64,000 nt of DNA from Bacteroidota bacterium (GCA_027483445.1 JAIXUS010000001.1:56014-120013), one strand, 5' to 3'; shown: positions 17,937 through 27,564, numbered from the stretch's first letter. Notes: a model not told the origin generated them from the sequence alone. Made by a program: numbers and translations.

Positions 17937-20846
17937 ATGAATTCATTTTTTTCATTTCTTTTCTGCAGCTTGATTGGTGTTGTGGCTGCAGCGCAACAGA
18001 TTGTTCCCGGAGAGTATATCGTTCAATTGCAGGCTTCTGCTAAGGCCGATCTTATGATTCAGGCATTTAACGAACAGAACCCGCAAACGCCAGTGCAGCT
18101 TAAACGAACCCTTTCAAAGCGGTTTGGAATTCTACTCTTGCAAGGGCCCGCCTCTTTTTCAGGATTACTCCCTGAACTGCGCAAATCGCCTTACGTAAAG
18201 CTCGCTCAACACAACCACACCGTTCAGTTACGGGCTACGACTCCCGATGATGTTTCATTCAACCAGCAATGGGGCTTGAAAAACACAGGTCAAAACGGCG
18301 GTGTGGCCGGTGCCGACATCGATGCAGAGTCGGCTTGGGACATTACCACCGGAGGCCTCACCGCACAAGGCGATACCATCGTGGTAGCGGTAATCGACGA
18401 CGGATTCCAGCTGAATCACCCCGATTTGGCCGCCAATTTCTTTCGGAATTACAATGAGGTTCCGGGGAATAATATCGACGATGACAACAATGGGTATGTA
18501 GATGACATCAACGGCTGGAATGCTTACGACGACAATGGGACCATCACTCCCAGCCAGCATGGAACACACGTTTCAGGAATTATCGGTGCTGTTGGAAACA
18601 ATGGAATCGGGGTTTCGGGTGTAAACTGGAATGTGAAGGTGATGGCCATCGAAGGAAGCTCCGGCGACGAGGCTACAGTGGTTGCTGCTTACGCCTATGC
18701 CGCCGAGATGCGTATTCAATACGACGAAAGCAATGGCCAACGTGGAGCATTTGTGGTAGCGACGAACTCTTCTTTCGGTGTCGATCAAGGAAACCCTGAT
18801 GACTTTCCGATTTGGTGCGGCTTTTACGATACGTTGGGTGAGAACGGTATTTTGAGTGCCGGTGCTACGGCAAACGCCAATTTCAATATCGATCAAACCG
18901 GCGATATTCCTACAGCCTGTGCTTCTGAATTTCTCGTGGCTGTAACCAATTCAACCCGCAACGATACTAAAGCGAACGGCGCCGCTTTTGGCCTTAACAG
19001 CATTGACATTGCGGCTCCGGGCTCTTCTGTGTATGCAACTGTGCCCACCAGCACCTATGCCAATTTAACCGGTACATCGATGGCTACTCCGCACGTTGCA
19101 GGGGTTATCGGCTTAATGTATGCCGCAGCCTGCGACCTACTCATTGCCGACTACAAAGCCAACCCTGCAGGTCTGGCCTTAACCATGCGGCAGTATCTGC
19201 TCGATGGCGCTGACGTTGTACCTTCGTTTGCTACTCAGGTCAATGGAAGTCGTCGTTTGAATGCCTTTGGTGCCCTCACTCAGGTGCAATCGTATATCTG
19301 CAATACTGAGGCGCCACCGAATGCCAATTTCAACGCCGCTGGCAGAAACGGTTGTCCGGGAATAACGGTGAATTTTAACAACATCTCTTCATCCAACGCT
19401 ACCAGCTTTCAATGGGAGTTTCCCGGTGGTTCGCCGGCCAGCTCTACCGAGGAAGAGCCGGTTGTTACCTACAACGATTTCGGGCAGTTCCCGGTAACCC
19501 TCATCGCTACAAACGAATTCGGTTCGGATACCACCGTGTTGAGCAACTATGTAAATGTGAATAATTCCGGAATTCGACGCATTTTCAACGAAACGTTTGA
19601 AGGTGGGCTCGGCAGCTGGACGGTAGAAAATCCAGATGGAGAAAATACATGGCAGGTATTCACAACAGCAGGGAACGGTCCGGGAACACAATCTGCTGGA
19701 ATCAACATCTTTAACAACCAAAGCAATGCAGGGCAGCGCGACTTCCTCATTTCGCCTTCCATTTCATTGGCCGAAACCTCTAACAATGTTCTCTATTTCA
19801 CCCACGCCCATCGCCGAAGAGTAAGTACGGTGCGCGACTCCTTTTACATTCAAGTATCAACCGACGATGGTCAAAGTTGGAATACCATCCTGGCCCGCGC
19901 AGAAAACGGTCAAGGTACCTTTGCTACCGGAGCTTTGTCAGCGAGCAATTTTGTTCCTCAAACCAGCGATGATTGGTGTTTGTCTGGAACCGTTGGAACC
20001 AGTTGTTTGAATATAGATATTAGCGCTTATGATGGCTTTTCAAGCGTGAAATTTCGTTTCCAGGCCGTAAACAGTGGAGGCAACAACATCTATTTGGATG
20101 ATATACGCATCGAAGGTAATTGTACCGTTCCGATCATTGTTCAGCCTACTGCTGCCTTCTCGGTTCCTACAACTCAAGCTTGTGTGGGTCAGCCAATCAT
20201 ATTTAACAATACCTCAGAAAACGCCAGCCAGTTTAATTGGACCTTCGATGGCGGTAGTCCCGGAAGTTCCAGTGCGAATTCGCCAACCGTGGTTTACAAC
20301 AGTCCGGGAGTTTACGGCGTAAGCCTCGTTGCCTTCAACAGTCAATTTGCCGATACGCTTAGTGAAAGCTCTTATATTACAATAGTAGCCGGTCCTGTGG
20401 CACCAACTATTGCCGTGAATGGCGCCGAGTTAAGCATACCATCGGGCGAAAATGTGCAGTGGTTCTTTAATGGAACCCTCATTCCCGGAGCCAACGACCT
20501 CACTTACACAGCCACCCAAAACGGAGAGTATTCAGTTACAGTAACAAATACCGAAGGCTGTTCTGCTACTTCTGCAGGCGCTGATGTAGTTGGTTTGGGC
20601 TTGAACAATGCCCAAACAGTCAAAATGGGTGTTTCCCCAAATCCGGTTCACGACATGCTTTTTGTGCAGTGGGAAGGGCAATCACAAGCGCGTTTTGTGT
20701 TGCGCGACATGACCGGTCGTTTACTCCGAGATGTAGTGCTGAACCAACCCGGCACTTTATCGATGTCGGCTTATCCGCAAGGCTTATACGTCGTAGAAAT
20801 GCACGTTGCTGATACCGTAAAATCATTCCGAATCGTACACCAGTAG
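17937..20846 (+). CDS. Subtilisin-like (S8) secreted protease with PKD domains and T9SS sorting domain
   Basis: 969 residues from ATG 17937, which begins a signal peptide ending near AAAQ. Order: signal, short inhibitor-like propeptide (to about 95), S8 catalytic domain (about 100-470) with Asp154 in AVIDDG, His208 in QHGTHVSG, Asn277 oxyanion and Ser381 in GTSMATPHVAG; a PKD domain (about 480-565), a jelly-roll adhesion-like domain (about 575-740), a second PKD (about 750-840), an Ig-like stretch, and a C-terminal type A sorting domain (last 75 residues, VSPNPVHDMLFVQW onwards). Exported by Sec then T9SS to the surface or medium. A TACCTTGC element lies upstream. Confidence 0.93.
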   Translation: MNSFFSFLFCSLIGVVAAAQQIVPGEYIVQLQASAKADLMIQAFNEQNPQTPVQLKRTLSKRFGILLLQGPASFSGLLPELRKSPYVKLAQHNHTVQLRATTPDDVSFNQQWGLKNTGQNGGVAGADIDAESAWDITTGGLTAQGDTIVVAVIDDGFQLNHPDLAANFFRNYNEVPGNNIDDDNNGYVDDINGWNAYDDNGTITPSQHGTHVSGIIGAVGNNGIGVSGVNWNVKVMAIEGSSGDEATVVAAYAYAAEMRIQYDESNGQRGAFVVATNSSFGVDQGNPDDFPIWCGFYDTLGENGILSAGATANANFNIDQTGDIPTACASEFLVAVTNSTRNDTKANGAAFGLNSIDIAAPGSSVYATVPTSTYANLTGTSMATPHVAGVIGLMYAAACDLLIADYKANPAGLALTMRQYLLDGADVVPSFATQVNGSRRLNAFGALTQVQSYICNTEAPPNANFNAAGRNGCPGITVNFNNISSSNATSFQWEFPGGSPASSTEEEPVVTYNDFGQFPVTLIATNEFGSDTTVLSNYVNVNNSGIRRIFNETFEGGLGSWTVENPDGENTWQVFTTAGNGPGTQSAGINIFNNQSNAGQRDFLISPSISLAETSNNVLYFTHAHRRRVSTVRDSFYIQVSTDDGQSWNTILARAENGQGTFATGALSASNFVPQTSDDWCLSGTVGTSCLNIDISAYDGFSSVKFRFQAVNSGGNNIYLDDIRIEGNCTVPIIVQPTAAFSVPTTQACVGQPIIFNNTSENASQFNWTFDGGSPGSSSANSPTVVYNSPGVYGVSLVAFNSQFADTLSESSYITIVAGPVAPTIAVNGAELSIPSGENVQWFFNGTLIPGANDLTYTATQNGEYSVTVTNTEGCSATSAGADVVGLGLNNAQTVKMGVSPNPVHDMLFVQWEGQSQARFVLRDMTGRLLRDVVLNQPGTLSMSAYPQGLYVVEMHVADTVKSFRIVHQ

Positions 20847-20848
20847 TT

Positions 20849-22342
20849 TTGAAAAAGATCTTAGTGGCCAACAGGGGCGAGATTGCCCTACGCGTGATGC
20901 GCTCAGCGCGGGAAATGGGTATTTCAACGGTAGCCGTTTACTCCGAGGTCGATAGAAAGTCGCCCCATGTGCGCTATGCCGATGAGGCCGTATGCATAGG
21001 ACCTCCAGCCTCGTCGCAGTCGTATCTGCGGGGCGATAAAATCATCGAGGTGTGTAAACGCCTGGGCGTGGATGGCATTCATCCTGGATATGGCTTTCTG
21101 TCGGAAAATGCCGATTTCGCCCGTATGGTGAAGGCCGCAGGGATTACTTTTATTGGTCCTTCGGCCGAAGCCATGGAAATGATGGGCTCAAAGCTCGCCG
21201 CGAAAGCTACTGCTAAAGCCCACAATATACCGCTGGTTCCGGGTACAGCAGAAGCGGTTACCGATACCGCCGTAGCGGCCCAAATAGCTTCTGAAATTGG
21301 TTTCCCAGTGCTTATCAAGGCTTCTGCCGGTGGCGGAGGAAAAGGCATGCGCATCGTGGAGCGTGCCGATGAATTTGAAGAACAACTGAACCTGGCCGTT
21401 TCCGAAGCGACATCCGCCTTTGGCGATGGTTCCGTATTTATAGAGCGTTATGTTGGCTCACCTCGCCACATCGAAATACAGGTGATGGCTGATAACCACG
21501 GAAATTGTGTCTATCTCTTTGAGCGAGAATGCTCCGTCCAACGCCGCCACCAAAAGGTAGTTGAGGAAGCCCCTTCGGCAGTTCTCACCCCTGAATTGCG
21601 CCGCGAAATGGGCGAGTGTGCCGTGAGAATTGCCAAAGCATGCAACTACAGTGGAGCCGGAACAGTGGAGTTCCTCCTCGACGAAAACCTCCGGTTCTAC
21701 TTTCTCGAAATGAATACCCGGCTGCAGGTGGAACATCCTGTAACCGAAATGATTACAGGCGTCGATCTGGTGAAGGAGCAAATCCGCGTAGCCCGTGGAG
21801 AAAAACTTTCTATTCGTCAGCAAGACCTAAGCATTAACGGGCACGCCATAGAAATTCGGGTCTATGCCGAAGATCCTGCAAACGGCTTTCTTCCCGATAT
21901 CGGACGCCTCAATGTTTACCGCCTTCCGGAAGGCAATGGTGTGCGCGTTGACGGAGGCTTTGAAGAGGGCATGGATGTGCCTATTTACTACGACCCCATG
22001 CTGAGCAAGCTGATTGTACATGCAGAAAGCCGTGAAGAGGCCATTCGAGGCATGATTAGGGCTATCGACGACTACCGAATTTCAGGAGTGCAAACTACAT
22101 TAGGGTTTTGCCGATTTGTAATGCAGCACCAGGCCTTTACTTCCGGCAACTTCGATACACATTTTGTGAAACATTACTTCAAGCCAGAATACCTCAAACC
22201 CACGTTGAACGACCAGGAAGAGGTGATTGGGGCTTTGATGGCGGCATTTCTTCGGTCTACTTCTACCCAAAAGACTCAAAGTCCACAAGAAAATCTATCG
22301 ACCGTTTCGCGCTGGAAAGAGCGGCGGAAGGCTTATCGTTAA
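20849..22342 (+). CDS. accC: Biotin carboxylase subunit of acetyl- or propionyl-CoA carboxylase
   Basis: ATP-dependent carboxylation of biotin. 497 residues. The start is TTG at 20849, two bases after the protease stop; the conserved N-terminus KKILVANRGEIALRV begins directly there, so no other start fits. ATP-grasp motif GGGGKGMR (about 161-168), catalytic region EMNTRLQVEHPVTE (about 287-300). The C-terminus ends without a biotinyl domain and has a divergent tail of about 45 residues. Whether it serves acetyl-CoA or propionyl-CoA carboxylase cannot be told. It precedes the S4 gene by five bases. Confidence 0.93.
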   Translation: MKKILVANRGEIALRVMRSAREMGISTVAVYSEVDRKSPHVRYADEAVCIGPPASSQSYLRGDKIIEVCKRLGVDGIHPGYGFLSENADFARMVKAAGITFIGPSAEAMEMMGSKLAAKATAKAHNIPLVPGTAEAVTDTAVAAQIASEIGFPVLIKASAGGGGKGMRIVERADEFEEQLNLAVSEATSAFGDGSVFIERYVGSPRHIEIQVMADNHGNCVYLFERECSVQRRHQKVVEEAPSAVLTPELRREMGECAVRIAKACNYSGAGTVEFLLDENLRFYFLEMNTRLQVEHPVTEMITGVDLVKEQIRVARGEKLSIRQQDLSINGHAIEIRVYAEDPANGFLPDIGRLNVYRLPEGNGVRVDGGFEEGMDVPIYYDPMLSKLIVHAESREEAIRGMIRAIDDYRISGVQTTLGFCRFVMQHQAFTSGNFDTHFVKHYFKPEYLKPTLNDQEEVIGALMAAFLRSTSTQKTQSPQENLSTVSRWKERRKAYR

Positions 22343-22347
22343 CGGCC

Positions 22348-22746
22348 ATGCGCATTGACAAGTACCTTTGGGCGGTGCGCCTTTACAAAACCCGCACAAT
22401 AGCAGCCGATGCGATAAAAGGTGGAAAGGTGAAGCTAGGCGGAGAAAATGTTAAGCCGGCCCGGGAGCTGAAAGTAGGCGAGGAGCTGGAAGTGCAAATT
22501 GGTGAGCTGAGTAAAACGGTTAAGGTTATTGGCTTCCCGGCAAATCGTGTTTCGGCCAAGGAGGTGCCCAACTACCTTGAAGATTTAACACCCGAAGAGG
22601 AATATCGCAGTATCGCCTTACTGAAGAACACCCGCTTTGTATGGCGTCCACGCGGTTCCGGGCGCCCAACCAAAAAAGAACGCCGCGATATTGAAGAGTG
22701 GTTTGGCGATGCTGAACCAAATCCAACCGAACCTAAACCGCTATGA
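22348..22746 (+). CDS. S4-domain RNA-binding protein (Hsp15/RqcP-like)
   Basis: 132 residues from ATG 22348. The S4 domain covers about 1-65: MRIDKYLWAVRLYKTRT with the RNA-contacting pattern, followed by AADAIKGGKVKLGGENVKPA. Such proteins bind stalled large ribosomal subunits or rRNA. The C-terminal part (about 85-132) is basic and acidic-rich, with RGSGRPTKKERRDIEEW, a tail usual for Bacteroidota members. It overlaps proC by four bases (ATGA). Confidence 0.9.
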   Translation: MRIDKYLWAVRLYKTRTIAADAIKGGKVKLGGENVKPARELKVGEELEVQIGELSKTVKVIGFPANRVSAKEVPNYLEDLTPEEEYRSIALLKNTRFVWRPRGSGRPTKKERRDIEEWFGDAEPNPTEPKPL

Positions 22747-23543
22747 ATATTCTTATCGCCGGGGGCGGAAATATGGGCCTCACCTACGCGAGGGCATTCC
22801 TCCGTTCCCATGTAACCGATTTACAACACCTGATGCTTTTGGAGCATCTTCCCGAGAAGGCTGAAGTCCTTTCGGTGGAGTTTCCCGGTTGTGTTTTCCT
22901 CGACTCGCGCGATTGTGCCTCCAGAGCCGATGTTATTATTCTTGCGGTAAAACCGCAGGATGCTCCTTCGTTGTTTCAACAATTGAGGTTGGGTATAGAG
23001 CCCGGACAAGTTTTTCTGAGCATCATGGCCGGAATGGGCATTCGTAAAATTGCCGAGGGCTTAGGCGTCACTAAGGTCATCAGGGCTATGCCCAATTTAC
23101 CAGCCCAAATAGGGCAGGGCATGACCGTTTTTACCGCGGCTGATGAGGTTTCCAGGCTCGAGTTGGCTATGGTACAAAACCTATTGGCCACCACCGGGAA
23201 AGCCGTTTATGTGACGCACGAAGGCTTGATCGATGCAGCCACGGCCATTTCGGGCTCGGGTCCGGCGTATGTGTACACTTTCATGGAGGCAATGATGCAA
23301 TCGGCACGTGAAATGGGCTTTTCTGATGCCGAAGCCGAACTGTTGGTGGTTCAGACTTTTACAGGAGCTGTTGATCTTTACAACAAGTCGCAGTACAGCT
23401 GCAGCGAATGGATTTCGCGGGTTGCTTCCAAAGGGGGCACGACCGAAGCGGCGCTTGAGGCTTTCCGCCGCGATGGCCTGCATACCGATATTCTCAACGG
23501 TACCCGTGCAGCCCTGCAGCGGGCCCGGGAATTGGGCTCTTAA
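22743..23543 (+). CDS. proC: Pyrroline-5-carboxylate reductase
   Basis: Last step of proline synthesis, NAD(P)H-dependent. 266 residues of normal length. The N-terminal Rossmann motif is ILIAGGGNMG, the middle has AVKPQD, and the C-terminal dimer and active-site region has SGSGPAYVYTFMEAMM and VASKGGTTEAALEAF. The start overlaps the S4 gene. The stop lies at the outer edge of the left inverted repeat of the following element, so the repeat end abuts the gene. Confidence 0.96.
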   Translation: MNILIAGGGNMGLTYARAFLRSHVTDLQHLMLLEHLPEKAEVLSVEFPGCVFLDSRDCASRADVIILAVKPQDAPSLFQQLRLGIEPGQVFLSIMAGMGIRKIAEGLGVTKVIRAMPNLPAQIGQGMTVFTAADEVSRLELAMVQNLLATTGKAVYVTHEGLIDAATAISGSGPAYVYTFMEAMMQSAREMGFSDAEAELLVVQTFTGAVDLYNKSQYSCSEWISRVASKGGTTEAALEAFRRDGLHTDILNGTRAALQRARELGS

Positions 23544-23719
23544 GTAGGGCTTACTGAAAAACGCTCAATAGTTTTATTGAGAATACTTTAGCCTCTGTTT
23601 GGATGAGACTTAGTGCAAGGGTTTCTGGTTGGGATTTCGAAAATCTATGCACTTCTGAATTCATAAACCTCATTTTTCGCTAGCTATCAATGCAGCTTCT
23701 GCTTCGTTGCCTGCGGCTC
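23539..23719 (+). repeat. Left arm of a long imperfect inverted repeat flanking the VWA gene
   Basis: About 175-180 bases whose reverse complement recurs at 25288-25468. The outer 75 bases match at about 85 percent by eye (starting CTTAA, then AGGGCTTACT, CTCAATAGTTTTATT and ACTTTAGCC); the inner part is weaker but keeps blocks such as TTATGCACT-CTGAA-TCAT and GCTTCGTT-CCTGC-GCTC. The remaining gap to 23797 is unannotated. Confidence 0.7.
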
Positions 23720-23797
23720 ACAGTATTCAATGTACAGCTTTGCCTAATCGCCTCGCATTTGCCGCATTTCTCGCTTTTTTTGCAGACCCCAATCGGT

Positions 23798-25159
23798 TTA
23801 GAAGTACTTTATCGGTACCAGTCTGCCCTTGCTAACTATGTAGCGAACAGAGCTAAAATCTAGGGTTTCCCCTTCGTTGAGCATCATTCCAAAGTCGAGT
23901 TCGTCTTCAATGGTGTGAATGCTTCCGCCGGTGCGCCGGGCGATTTCCATGTAATGGGGGTGAAACCGGCTGTTCGGGCTACAAATAATCACTTTTACGG
24001 GCCGTTTGATTTTATCGAGCAGCACCATATCACGAACCGGCACCATTCCATCAGAAATCAGTACAAGGTCTTTAGAATCGGGGTATTTCTCCAGTCCTTC
24101 AAGCAAGGCCTCGATATTGTTTTCCTTTAAATCGCCTCCATTTCCCAACTTCACGCAGCGCATGAGCGATTGGACTGCAGCATCCGGATTATTACCCGGT
24201 GAAAGTAAAATGCCACCTGTTTTGCCGGGTACTTTTTCGCTATCGGGCTTTGAGTTGCCATCATTGAAAAAACTAAACGCCGAAATATCTCGCTTTGGTC
24301 CGTAAAGTTTGAGCCAAAAAATGAGGCTGGAGTAGTAGGGCGACATTGAGCCGGTAACGTCGCAGGCAACCAACATTTTGTTCCATTCCGGATGCCTGTT
24401 CAGAATAGTTTCCACTGTAGAATCGCGGTAGTTCCAAATCGGATGCTTGGTATCAATAACTGTTTTATGGACAATTCGATCGCGAACCACCGTATCGCAC
24501 TGTTCAATTCTTTCACGTTTACGCCCCCAAATCGACGCCTTCGAATACCGAATGCCTTGTGCACGTTTCGATTTAGAAATCGGCAGATAATAACCGCTCC
24601 ATTTTTTTCGGCATTTAATGCGGAGATCCAAGCCAACAACAGTGTCTTTGGTAATAGTGGCTTTCGACATTGTGACCAAGGCCTTTTTCTCATCTGAAGG
24701 TTTGAGCTCAACGCGTTTCTTTTCTTTGAGCACAACGGCAAAACCGTGGAAATAGGTTTTCGCCGTTTCATCATCTTTGGCCCCCGTTTGCGCCCGGAAA
24801 TTCCATTTCACACTTTGCGATGCCAGTAATTTCGGGTAATGTCGACCAAACTCCTGTAATCGTTTGCGGTTAAGTTCGGGCTGGCTAAAGCTTTCGGCTT
24901 CGTGGTAGCTGGTGTAATACAAGGTAACCGATTCTACCCGCTCCGGATTGTCGGGAATAAGACCAATGGCATGGGCCTGAAATCGAGCCTGATTGAAGTC
25001 CATTGGTAAACAAATGGATGGGAATTCGCACAGCGAGACCTCTGCTTTTCCGATATTTCGAGACGGAAGGGCCATTAAACGCGCGATAGCCTCCTCCTGT
25101 TGAGCGCCTACTTGGAAAGGAATAAGTATGATTAGGGTGAAAATCAGCCAGCGGTCCAT
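23798..25159 (-). CDS. Secreted protein with von Willebrand factor A domain
   Basis: 453 residues from ATG 25159 (an open frame continues to 25183), starting with a signal peptide (to about residue 20, VGAQ). The N-terminal half, to about 240, is of unknown fold and rich in basic residues. A VWA domain spans about 255-430: MIDAS-like DVTGSMS after strand KMLVAC, and LVLISDG further on; the first motif is DxTGS rather than the common DxSGS. Role unknown; VWA domains mediate metal-dependent protein binding. The gene stands alone between two arms of a long inverted repeat. Confidence 0.8.
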   Translation of the reverse strand: MDRWLIFTLIILIPFQVGAQQEEAIARLMALPSRNIGKAEVSLCEFPSICLPMDFNQARFQAHAIGLIPDNPERVESVTLYYTSYHEAESFSQPELNRKRLQEFGRHYPKLLASQSVKWNFRAQTGAKDDETAKTYFHGFAVVLKEKKRVELKPSDEKKALVTMSKATITKDTVVGLDLRIKCRKKWSGYYLPISKSKRAQGIRYSKASIWGRKRERIEQCDTVVRDRIVHKTVIDTKHPIWNYRDSTVETILNRHPEWNKMLVACDVTGSMSPYYSSLIFWLKLYGPKRDISAFSFFNDGNSKPDSEKVPGKTGGILLSPGNNPDAAVQSLMRCVKLGNGGDLKENNIEALLEGLEKYPDSKDLVLISDGMVPVRDMVLLDKIKRPVKVIICSPNSRFHPHYMEIARRTGGSIHTIEDELDFGMMLNEGETLDFSSVRYIVSKGRLVPIKYF

Positions 25160-25287
25160 GATTGAATAACGACCCTCCTTCATCGAATTATTGTCTTTGC
25201 CGGAGAAAAAACTTATGCGTCAACCTTGGCCAATTTAGGTTTAAATTACACAGGACTTCCTTAAATAGCCAGAAATGCGGCCGAAAC

Positions 25288-25468
25288 GAGCGGCAGGAAC
25301 GAAGCCGATGCGACGTTTTTGGCTAAGCAAAAAGTTGAGCTTCATGATTTCAGGAGTGCATAAATGGCTGAACCCTCAATTAAAAAAAACTTGCATTAAG
25401 CATCATCCAAGCAGGGGCTAAAGTGTTATGAATAAAACTATTGAGTGTTTTTAAGTAAGCCCTCATTA
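25288..25468 (-). repeat. Right arm of the inverted repeat flanking the VWA gene
   Basis: Reverse-complement partner of 23539-23719. The outermost bases read, on the minus strand, CTTAATGAGGGCTTACT, against CTTAAGTAGGGCTTACT on the left. It lies between the VWA gene start and a short leader-like ORF at 25472. No transposase gene is present between the arms. Confidence 0.7.
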
Positions 25469-25471
25469 AGC

Positions 25472-25546
25472 ATGCAAAACCATAATTTGGATATACAAGA
25501 GCTGGGCATGATTGGCATTACCAACTTAGTAGAATTGAATTATTGA
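25472..25546 (+). CDS. Possible 24-residue peptide, leader-like
   Basis: ATG-initiated frame reading MQNHNLDIQELGMIGIT then NLVELNY and stop. The pattern NL-IQELG resembles the start of double-glycine leader peptides of Bacteroidota ribosomal peptides, but there is no GG site and no core peptide. It begins four bases beyond the right inverted-repeat arm, so it may be the truncated remnant of a longer gene. Expression is unknown. Confidence 0.25.
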   Translation: MQNHNLDIQELGMIGITNLVELNY

Positions 25547-25616
25547 ATACTTCATTGTTGAATTGACAGATTTAGGGGATTTATGTTGAAAAAACAATAA
25601 CATTATAGCGATTTCG

Positions 25617-25649
25617 TTGTAGGGCTTAAATTTATTTATCTTAATTTTG
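25617..25649 (+). promoter_or_regulatory. Promoter of the HAD-like gene
   Basis: TTG at 25617-25619, 22 bases, then TAATTTTG at 25642-25649, a perfect TAnnTTTG. The ATG follows 17 bases later at 25667. Confidence 0.65.
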
Positions 25650-25666
25650 ACATAAATTGTAATGTG

Positions 25667-26092
25667 ATGGCTGATACTTCTTTGCACGAAGCCTTTGACG
25701 AACACGGAAAGCATGCCAGTCCGGTGTTACCTGAAAGTGTAATTAACTACATGATTGATATCGACGGAACCATTTGCGACGATGTTCCTAATGAAGAACC
25801 GGAACGCATGGTCACCGCCGAACCTTACCCCGACGCGCTTGAAACGCTCAACCGTTGGTATGATCAAGGACATATAATCACTTTTTTTACCTCGCGTACC
25901 GAAGATCTACGCGCAATTACCGAAGAATGGCTCAACCGTCACGGTTTTAAATACCATGGTATTTTGATGGGCAAACCCCGCGGTGGGAACTACCATTGGA
26001 TCGACAACCACATCGTCCGGGGAACTCGCTTCAAAGGGAAATTCACCGAAATGGAATCGGTAATGAAAGAGATTTTGGTGTTCAAAGATTAA
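25667..26092 (+). CDS. HAD-superfamily phosphatase-like protein
   Basis: 141 residues from ATG 25667 (a GTG one codon earlier is also in frame). The nucleophile motif is DIDGTICDD (Asp31, Asp33); a Thr/Ser motif follows in ITFFTSRTEDL, and WIDNH at about 110-114 supplies the second acidic motif. The protein is a minimal HAD core without a cap domain. Members of this family in Bacteroidota are sometimes labelled phosphoheptose isomerase, which the sequence does not support. Substrate unknown. Ends 125 bases before the terminator shared with the helicase gene. Confidence 0.82.
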   Translation: MADTSLHEAFDEHGKHASPVLPESVINYMIDIDGTICDDVPNEEPERMVTAEPYPDALETLNRWYDQGHIITFFTSRTEDLRAITEEWLNRHGFKYHGILMGKPRGGNYHWIDNHIVRGTRFKGKFTEMESVMKEILVFKD

Positions 26093-26216
26093 CTTCTTGC
26101 CCTGCCGTTAACCGGTAAAATAATCTGCGCTAACTGATGAATGTTCGCCTTTATACGGCTGCATTACGGTAATTGGCCTACTGAGCAGGTTTTCCGCCCC
26201 AGTTTTATAAAAACAC

Positions 26217-26264
26217 AAAAGCCTGATATCGAACTTCTTCACGAAATTCAATACCAGGCTTTTT
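26217..26264. terminator. Bidirectional terminator between the HAD gene and rhlE
   Basis: AAAAGCCTG at 26217-26225 pairs with CAGGCTTTT at 26255-26263, with a partly paired inner part (ATATCGAA against TTCAATA). Flanked by A-run on the left and T-run on the right, so it can work for both convergent units. Confidence 0.85.
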
Positions 26265-26274
26265 GTTGCCAATT

Positions 26275-27564
26275 TTAGGCTTGCGCCGTGTTGGTTTTAC
26301 TCCAGAAACGCCTGCGTCGGTTATTGCGCGCGTTCTTTGGCTTTTCGGCCGTTGGCATTGGGTTCATTTGCTTACGGTTTTGCTGGTTAACCGGTTTGCT
26401 TTCAAAAACAGCTACGGCAACTGGCTCAGAAACGAGGTTTGGCGGGGTCTCCAAAATGGCGACCTCCTTGCGAATCAGTTTTTGAATGTCTTTCAAATAG
26501 GGCTTTTCATCGTCCATGCAAAACGAAAATGCGGTGCCTTCATTACCGGCCCGACCAGTTCGGCCAATTCGATGTACGTAGGTTTCCGGCACATTGGGCA
26601 GCTCATAATTCAAAACAAAGGCCAGCTGGTCAATGTCGATGCCTCTTGCAGCAATATCAGTGGCTACCAAAACGCGGGTTTTCCCTGTTTTGAAGTTGTT
26701 CAGCGCGCGCTGACGGGCGTTCTGGGCCTTGTCGCCGTGGATGGCTTCAGCCGTATGTCCCATCTTCACCATATCGCGAGCAACCCGATCGGCTCCATGC
26801 TTGGTGCGGGTAAACACCAACACCGGCTCTTTACCCATTTTCTGACGCAGCATCCAGTCTAAAAGCTTACGTTTATCGGGCTTGGAGACGAAATACACAA
26901 ACTGTTGTACCTTCTCGGCAGTCGACGAAACAGGTGTTACTTCCACCTTCAAAGGATTGCGCAAAATCTGGTCGGCCAGCTTTTGAATTTCTTCTGGCAT
27001 TGTAGCGCTGAAAAACAAGTTCTGGCGACGCTCCGGAAGCAGTTTAACCACCTTGCGTACATCGTGAATAAAGCCCATATCGAGCATGCGGTCGGCCTCA
27101 TCAAGCACGAAATATTCCAGTTGATTGAGGCGGATAAAATTTTGCTGAATCAAGTCGTGAAGTCGGCCCGGCGTGGCTACAAGAATGTCAACACCGCGTT
27201 TAAGCGCCTGAACTTGAGGGTTTTGAGGAACGCCTCCAAAAATCACGGTGTGCCGAAGCGTAAGGTGACGCCCATAAGCGGCCAAACTTTCTCCAATTTG
27301 GATGGCCAACTCACGGGTTGGGGTTAAAATGAGGCAGCGAATGGCTTGCTGTGACTGCTTTCCGGCCGAGGCTTGCATCAGCTGCAACATGGGAATTGAA
27401 AAAGCAGCCGTTTTACCGGTGCCTGTTTGTGCGCAAGCTAGTAAGTCATTGCGGTTCAGTACAATAGGAATAGCAGCCTCTTGTACCGGGGTTGGGTTGG
27501 TGTACCCTTCTTCCTGAAGTGCGCGCAATATCGGCTCAATCAGGTTGAGATCGTTAAATGTCAT
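26275..27564 (-). CDS. rhlE: DEAD-box ATP-dependent RNA helicase, RhlE type
   Basis: 429 residues from ATG 27564; the frame is open to 27666 but [16 protein letters not shown] is the usual start before the Q motif [11 protein letters not shown]. Motif I AQTGTGKT, motif [10 protein letters not shown], motif III FSATMP, and motif [12 protein letters not shown] are intact. The C-terminal tail is short and basic ([14 protein letters not shown]), typical of RhlE proteins that unwind RNA in ribosome assembly or decay. A -7 box at 27696-27703 implies a leader of about 125 bases, as is common for cold-regulated helicases. Confidence 0.93.
   Translation of the reverse strand: MTFNDLNLIEPILRALQEEGYTNPTPVQEAAIPIVLNRNDLLACAQTGTGKTAAFSIPMLQLMQASAGKQSQQAIRCLILTPTRELAIQIGESLAAYGRHLTLRHTVIFGGVPQNPQVQALKRGVDILVATPGRLHDLIQQNFIRLNQLEYFVLDEADRMLDMGFIHDVRKVVKLLPERRQNLFFSATMPEEIQKLADQILRNPLKVEVTPVSSTAEKVQQFVYFVSKPDKRKLLDWMLRQKMGKEPVLVFTRTKHGADRVARDMVKMGHTAEAIHGDKAQNARQRALNNFKTGKTRVLVATDIAARGIDIDQLAFVLNYELPNVPETYVHRIGRTGRAGNEGTAFSFCMDDEKPYLKDIQKLIRKEVAILETPPNLVSEPVAVAVFESKPVNQQNRKQMNPMPTAEKPKNARNNRRRRFWSKTNTAQA

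Larger units (their letters stand above)
25160..25666. other. 507-base intergenic region
   Basis: Holds the right inverted-repeat arm (25288-25468), a 24-codon ORF (25472-25546), and AT-rich sequence leading to the promoter of the HAD gene (25617-25649). Nothing recognisable was seen in 25160-25287. Confidence 0.6.
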
